From: an uncultured Saprospiraceae bacterium
GTDB taxonomy: Bacteria > Bacteroidota > Bacteroidia > Chitinophagales > Saprospiraceae
NCBI GenBank assembly: GCA_937127195.1
Contig: CAKZLT010000239.1
Span: 1 to 9,821, forward strand
Length of the DNA stretch: 9,821 nt
Direction of reading: 5' to 3'
Part shown: positions 7,169 through 9,821 of the stretch, in pieces
Layout: each line of letters starts with the position of its first letter
Numbering within the stretch: position 1 is the first letter of the stretch
Notes under the pieces: generated by a model
Databases searched by the model: none
Told to the model about the DNA's origin: nothing
Seen by the model: only the letters and a program-made list of their open reading frames with translations
Translations under genes and position numbers: made by a program

Positions 7169-7261
7169 ACTATTCAGCAGGTTAAAAAAACGATTAAATA
7201 GCTACGAACAAAAGAGTCTCTGTTCTCTAAGCGCGGTCTTTTAGTCTCTGTTCTGAATAGT
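7169..7261. repeat. Inverted ACTATTCAG ends enclosing a TCTCTGTTCT direct repeat
   Basis: Nine-base inverted ends, ACTATTCAG at 7169-7177 and CTGAATAGT at 7253-7261. Inside the right end, AGTCTCTGTTCT occurs directly twice, at 7215-7226 and 7243-7254. The segment 7245-7261 reappears inverted with one mismatch at 9554-9570 in the terminator of the next operon. With the preceding inverted repeat this accounts for most of the 314-base gap 7014-7327; the remaining 66 bases before the next ATG show no clear TAnnTTTG promoter. Confidence 0.5.
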
Positions 7262-7327
7262 AAAAAAAAATTAGAGAACCAACCTTTTGATGAGTCTGTC
7301 CGTAAAGAAAGCAGATAATATCAAACT

Positions 7328-7894
7328 ATGCTTGAACACAAAAGAGAAAAGCAAGTCAATCAATTGATTAAAAAAGCCTTAACAGGTAATCGGGCCAGCC
7401 AAAAAGAACTGTACAGGCAGTTCTATGGATATGGAATGGCAATCTGTATCCGCTATACTCAAAATAAGGAAGAAGCACAAGAAGTGCTGAATGATAGTTT
7501 TATAAAGGCATTTAAGAATTTAGATAGATTTGATTTTGAAAAACCTTTCAAATATTGGTTGAGGCGAATTGTCATTAATACTTCAATTGACCATCTCCGA
7601 AAAAATAAGAAATATCGAGAAACACTTAATTTGGAACAAGCTCATGAGGTATCTGAAAAAGTAGATGGATTGAATAATCTTTCAGCACAAGAGATTCTTA
7701 ATTTGGTGCAAAAACTCGCGCCTTCTTATCGATTGGTATTTAATTTATATGTCATTGAGGGATATACGCATAGAGAAATTGCGGAAGAATTGGGCATTAG
7801 TACAGGTACTTCTAAGTCTAATTTGTCAATGGCACGAACGCGCCTCAAAAAAATGTATTTGGAAATGAAAGGAATTAATCATTATGTCCTGTGA
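7328..7894 (+). CDS. ECF-type RNA polymerase sigma factor
   Basis: 188 residues, the usual size for a two-domain ECF sigma factor. Region 2 spans about residues 10-95: SQKELYRQFYGYGMAICIRY, then the conserved EEAQEVLNDSFIKAFKNLDRF segment (48-68), and KPFKYWLRRIVINTSIDHLRK (72-92), the -10 melting and recognition helices. Region 4 spans about 118-178: LSAQEILNLVQKL, PSYRLVFNLYVIEGYTHREIAEELG with helix-turn-helix GISTGTSKSNLSMARTRL for -35 recognition. There is no region 3 and no extra C-terminal domain. It matches the ECF consensus much more closely than the other sigma factor in this window, so the two are not recent duplicates. The next gene, 111 bases downstream, has an anti-sigma-like N-terminus and is its likely regulator; the pair probably forms one transcript ended by the hairpin after 9541. 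Confidence 0.95.
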   Translation: MLEHKREKQVNQLIKKALTGNRASQKELYRQFYGYGMAICIRYTQNKEEAQEVLNDSFIKAFKNLDRFDFEKPFKYWLRRIVINTSIDHLRKNKKYRETLNLEQAHEVSEKVDGLNNLSAQEILNLVQKLAPSYRLVFNLYVIEGYTHREIAEELGISTGTSKSNLSMARTRLKKMYLEMKGINHYVL

Positions 7895-8005
7895 TGAATC
7901 ATGAAAACTCTATCATCGAAATTAATTAGCTGAGTACCCAATCGTTAAAGTTGTTATTTGTTGAATGTTGTTCGACAATGCTGTATAACGGAGAATTATA
8001 ATAAT

Positions 8006-9541
8006 ATGAACAATAAAGACTTCGACAATTTATTTAATAACAAGCTTCAAGGAGTTAATGAAAGTGATTTTGCTTTCAATGATGCCGCATGGGAAAGTGT
8101 AGAAGGCAGGCTTAAGAACGATGGTATTTTGCCGCCTAAGTCTCGATGGCATAGGTTTTTACCACTTTTTTTAATCTTCGGTTTTGTGATAAGTAATGGT
8201 TTGTTGAGTTGGAAGTATTACTCGGCAGATAAGGAAGTGACCTTGTTAGGACAAAAGATTGAAGTACTTGAAACTCAATTGTCGCAATCCGAAGAGACAT
8301 TGATAGCTGCAAACAAGGAGGAAAATCAAGGTTTTATTGAAAAAAAAGAAGCTGAACAATTGATTGACACAAAAGCTTCTTCGGTTGTGCCTCAGGTCAA
8401 AGTAGTGGAGAAAATCGTCTATGTTCCTCAAATTGTTTTTGTAAATCAAAATGATGGTTTTTCATCGGAATTGGTTAATGACTCTTTTTCGGATAAAAGC
8501 CAATTGATTTTGAATAGTTCGACTTTTGGTCAGTTAGCACTTGGTCATTTGTATTCAAATGATGGAGATTATTCACTAAAAAATGCTTATTGGTCTAATC
8601 AATGGGGGAGGACTTTAGACTTTAAAAGGATTGGAGGAAATGATAATTCTGATATAACGGCATCTGATAATGAAGGTGTTTTAAATGAAAATTTTGAAGA
8701 TTTGTTAAAAGTAGATTCTTTAGATTTTTCTAAAAAAATAGCAGAAAAAAACTCAGAAATAGATGTGTTTGACAATGCTTTTTTAGAAAAAAAAGAAATA
8801 AAAACATTAGAATATGATTTGGATAGTTTGGCAGATGTAAAAGAAATAGAAGGCTTAGAAAATCCTAAAAATGGATTGGCGGATTATTTATTTGTGATTG
8901 GCGAAGCGGTTTCTCCTGATGGTTATGAGTTAGGAATGACCATAAATGGAGGTTTGGGGTATTCTGCAAATTATTTTAATATTAGTAGAATAAGTCTTGG
9001 TTTAGTTGGAGGGTTTAGGTTCTCGGATAATATTCGATTATCAATTGGGGCTAATTGGAATTTCTCGGTTTATGCACTAGATGAAATAGAAGGAGGTGAT
9101 TATTCTGATGATATGTTTGTGGATTTACCCAATTTAACGCCATTTTATCCTGACGACCGATTGAATAAAGTTGAAGGAAAATTGCAGTTTCTGGAAATAC
9201 CAATTGAAGCAGAATATATTTTTGGGAATGCTCAAAAGGCGTGGAGACCATTTATGGGAGGAGGTGTAGTTGCTCGTTATCATTATCAGCAAGTGTTTGA
9301 ATATTACTTTTTACAATCACCTGATTTTTTAATAGACTATAATACAGGCTATCAGAATAGGAACTTTAAAGAATTTGGTGTTAATACTTGGATGGCAAAA
9401 GTCGGAATGGAATATTCAATTAATTCGGATTGGTTGGCTAGAGGAGCTTTGAATTATGCAAACGATTTTAGAGTAAATGGTATTGACCAACGTGCTTTTC
9501 AACAGTTTGGAGCTAGATTGAGTTTGATGTATCGTTTTTAA
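8006..9541 (+). CDS. Anti-sigma-like inner-membrane protein fused to an outer-membrane beta-barrel
   Basis: 511 residues from ATG 8006, which follows GGAG (7990-7993) at a long spacing; the in-frame TTG at 7958 would add 16 residues of unlikely sequence. Residues 1-48 are soluble and acidic (FDNLFNNKLQGV, FNDAAWESVEGRL), like the short cytoplasmic sigma-binding segments seen after ECF genes in Bacteroidota. Residues 51-69 are one membrane helix (FLPLFLIFGFVISNGLLSW). Residues ~73-107 are a coiled coil (LLGQKIEVLETQLSQSEETL), then a low-complexity Ser/Asp/Glu-rich linker to ~288. Residues ~289-511 are an outer-membrane beta-barrel of the PorT/OMP_b-brl kind: repeated strands such as ELGMTINGGLGY, ISLGLVGGFRF, RLSIGANWNF, and a last strand FGARLSLMYRF ending in Phe. 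There is no cleavable signal peptide, so one chain seems to span cytoplasm to outer membrane. It is probably an anti-sigma or signal-transducing partner of the preceding factor. Confidence 0.85.
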   Translation: MNNKDFDNLFNNKLQGVNESDFAFNDAAWESVEGRLKNDGILPPKSRWHRFLPLFLIFGFVISNGLLSWKYYSADKEVTLLGQKIEVLETQLSQSEETLIAANKEENQGFIEKKEAEQLIDTKASSVVPQVKVVEKIVYVPQIVFVNQNDGFSSELVNDSFSDKSQLILNSSTFGQLALGHLYSNDGDYSLKNAYWSNQWGRTLDFKRIGGNDNSDITASDNEGVLNENFEDLLKVDSLDFSKKIAEKNSEIDVFDNAFLEKKEIKTLEYDLDSLADVKEIEGLENPKNGLADYLFVIGEAVSPDGYELGMTINGGLGYSANYFNISRISLGLVGGFRFSDNIRLSIGANWNFSVYALDEIEGGDYSDDMFVDLPNLTPFYPDDRLNKVEGKLQFLEIPIEAEYIFGNAQKAWRPFMGGGVVARYHYQQVFEYYFLQSPDFLIDYNTGYQNRNFKEFGVNTWMAKVGMEYSINSDWLARGALNYANDFRVNGIDQRAFQQFGARLSLMYRF

Positions 9542-9629
9542 AAAAAAATGGTAACTATTCGGAACAGAGAATCGAGACAGCCCTTTAGAGTGGTCTAATG
9601 TCTTGCCTCTGAATAGTTACCATTTTTTT
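9542..9629 (+). terminator. Hairpin terminator with perfect 19-bp arms after the sigma / barrel operon
   Basis: Perfect 19-base arms at 9542-9560 (seven A, then TGGTAACTATTC) and 9611-9629 (ending in seven T) start directly after the stop codon. The A-run paired to a T-run at the 3' end is the form of a bidirectional intrinsic terminator. The 50-base centre holds GAACAGAGA and further short complementary words. The left arm plus centre (9554-9570) repeats, inverted, the 7245-7261 motif located before this operon. Confidence 0.7.
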
Positions 9630-9651
9630 ATAAAAAATCAATCAACATTAA

Positions 9652-9659
9652 TATATTTG
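9652..9659 (+). promoter_or_regulatory. TAnnTTTG promoter-like -7 element
   Basis: TATATTTG matches the Bacteroidota -7 consensus and sits just past the terminator, pointing to the right edge. No convincing TTTG -33 element is found about 19-23 bases upstream, so this is only a candidate promoter for a gene starting beyond 9821. Confidence 0.3.
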
Positions 9660-9683
9660 TAAGAGAATAAATAGAAAAAAATG

Positions 9684-9758
9684 GTTCTTTGAAAGAATCT
9701 CGTGGTTATTAGTTTATTCATTTAGGGAGTAGGCAATAAATAAGCTACCACAAAGAAC
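9684..9758 (+). other. Nested inverted repeats, possible structured leader; no gene to the window end
   Basis: Three arm pairs are nested: GTTCTTTG (9684-9691) with CAAAGAAC (9751-9758), GTGGT (9702-9706) with ACCAC (9747-9751), and TTTATT (9713-9718) with AATAAA (9735-9740). They would fold as an interrupted rod. A local dyad TTCTTT-G-AAAGAA lies at 9685-9697. From here to 9821 there is no ORF of useful length; the last 40 bases contain a small hairpin word pair CCTAGC / GCTAAGG. It may be the 5' leader of a gene beyond the edge or the border of an interspersed repeat; I do not recognise an RNA family. Confidence 0.3.
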
Positions 9759-9821
9759 GACATTGTTTTTTATTTAGACAAGGCAAAAAACGGAGTCCTA
9801 GCATCGCTAAGGCGAGTATTT

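Noticed and set aside
8246..9251. Minus-strand open frames at 8246-8449 and 9051-9251
   Set aside because: Both are antisense to the coiled-coil and barrel parts of the 8006-9541 gene and have low-complexity, Phe/Leu-rich translations.
9780..9821. tRNA or known small RNA in the last bases
   Set aside because: The small CCTAGC / GCTAAGG stem has no cloverleaf context and no recognisable anticodon or T-arm.

Overview
The window looks like the chromosome of an AT-rich member of the Bacteroidota, most likely from the Saprospiria/Chitinophagia side of the phylum. The evidence is a SusC/BtuB-style TonB-dependent receptor, a secreted protein with a type IX secretion (T9SS, type A) C-terminal sorting domain, a very large TPR-CHAT protein, two ECF-like sigma factors each followed by a membrane partner, weak or absent Shine-Dalgarno sequences, and matches to the Bacteroidota -7 promoter element TAnnTTTG. 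The lineage is an inference from gene content only.

Left part (1-2354): the 3' end of a BtuB-like TonB-dependent receptor is followed by a 240-bp modular inverted-repeat element, then by a secreted DUF4465 protein carrying a T9SS tail. This pair looks like the surface part of a nutrient (probably cobamide) uptake locus. A 16-bp inverted repeat closes the DUF4465 gene and also lies at the end of the convergent CHAT gene.

Centre (2363-7013): a 1027-residue TPR-CHAT protein on the minus strand diverges from a two-gene plus-strand operon that encodes a sigma-70 family factor and a single-pass membrane protein with an anti-sigma-like N-terminus and a periplasmic TPR domain. The CHAT His/Cys pair is intact and both ends of the protein look membrane-inserted. 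The three genes together suggest a protease / anti-sigma / sigma signalling module, conceptually parallel to TPR-CHAT-Csx30-RpoE but without CRISPR parts. This is the most interesting content of the window.

Right part (7014-9821): long inverted repeats and a short repeat motif precede a second unit, an ECF sigma factor followed by an unusual protein that combines an anti-sigma-like cytoplasmic N-terminus, one inner-membrane helix, a coiled coil with a long periplasmic linker, and a C-terminal outer-membrane beta-barrel. It could be a trans-envelope sensor made of one polypeptide. A hairpin terminator related in sequence to the repeat upstream of the sigma gene ends this unit. The last ~190 bases hold no gene, only a promoter-like motif and nested inverted repeats that may be the leader of a gene beyond the window edge.
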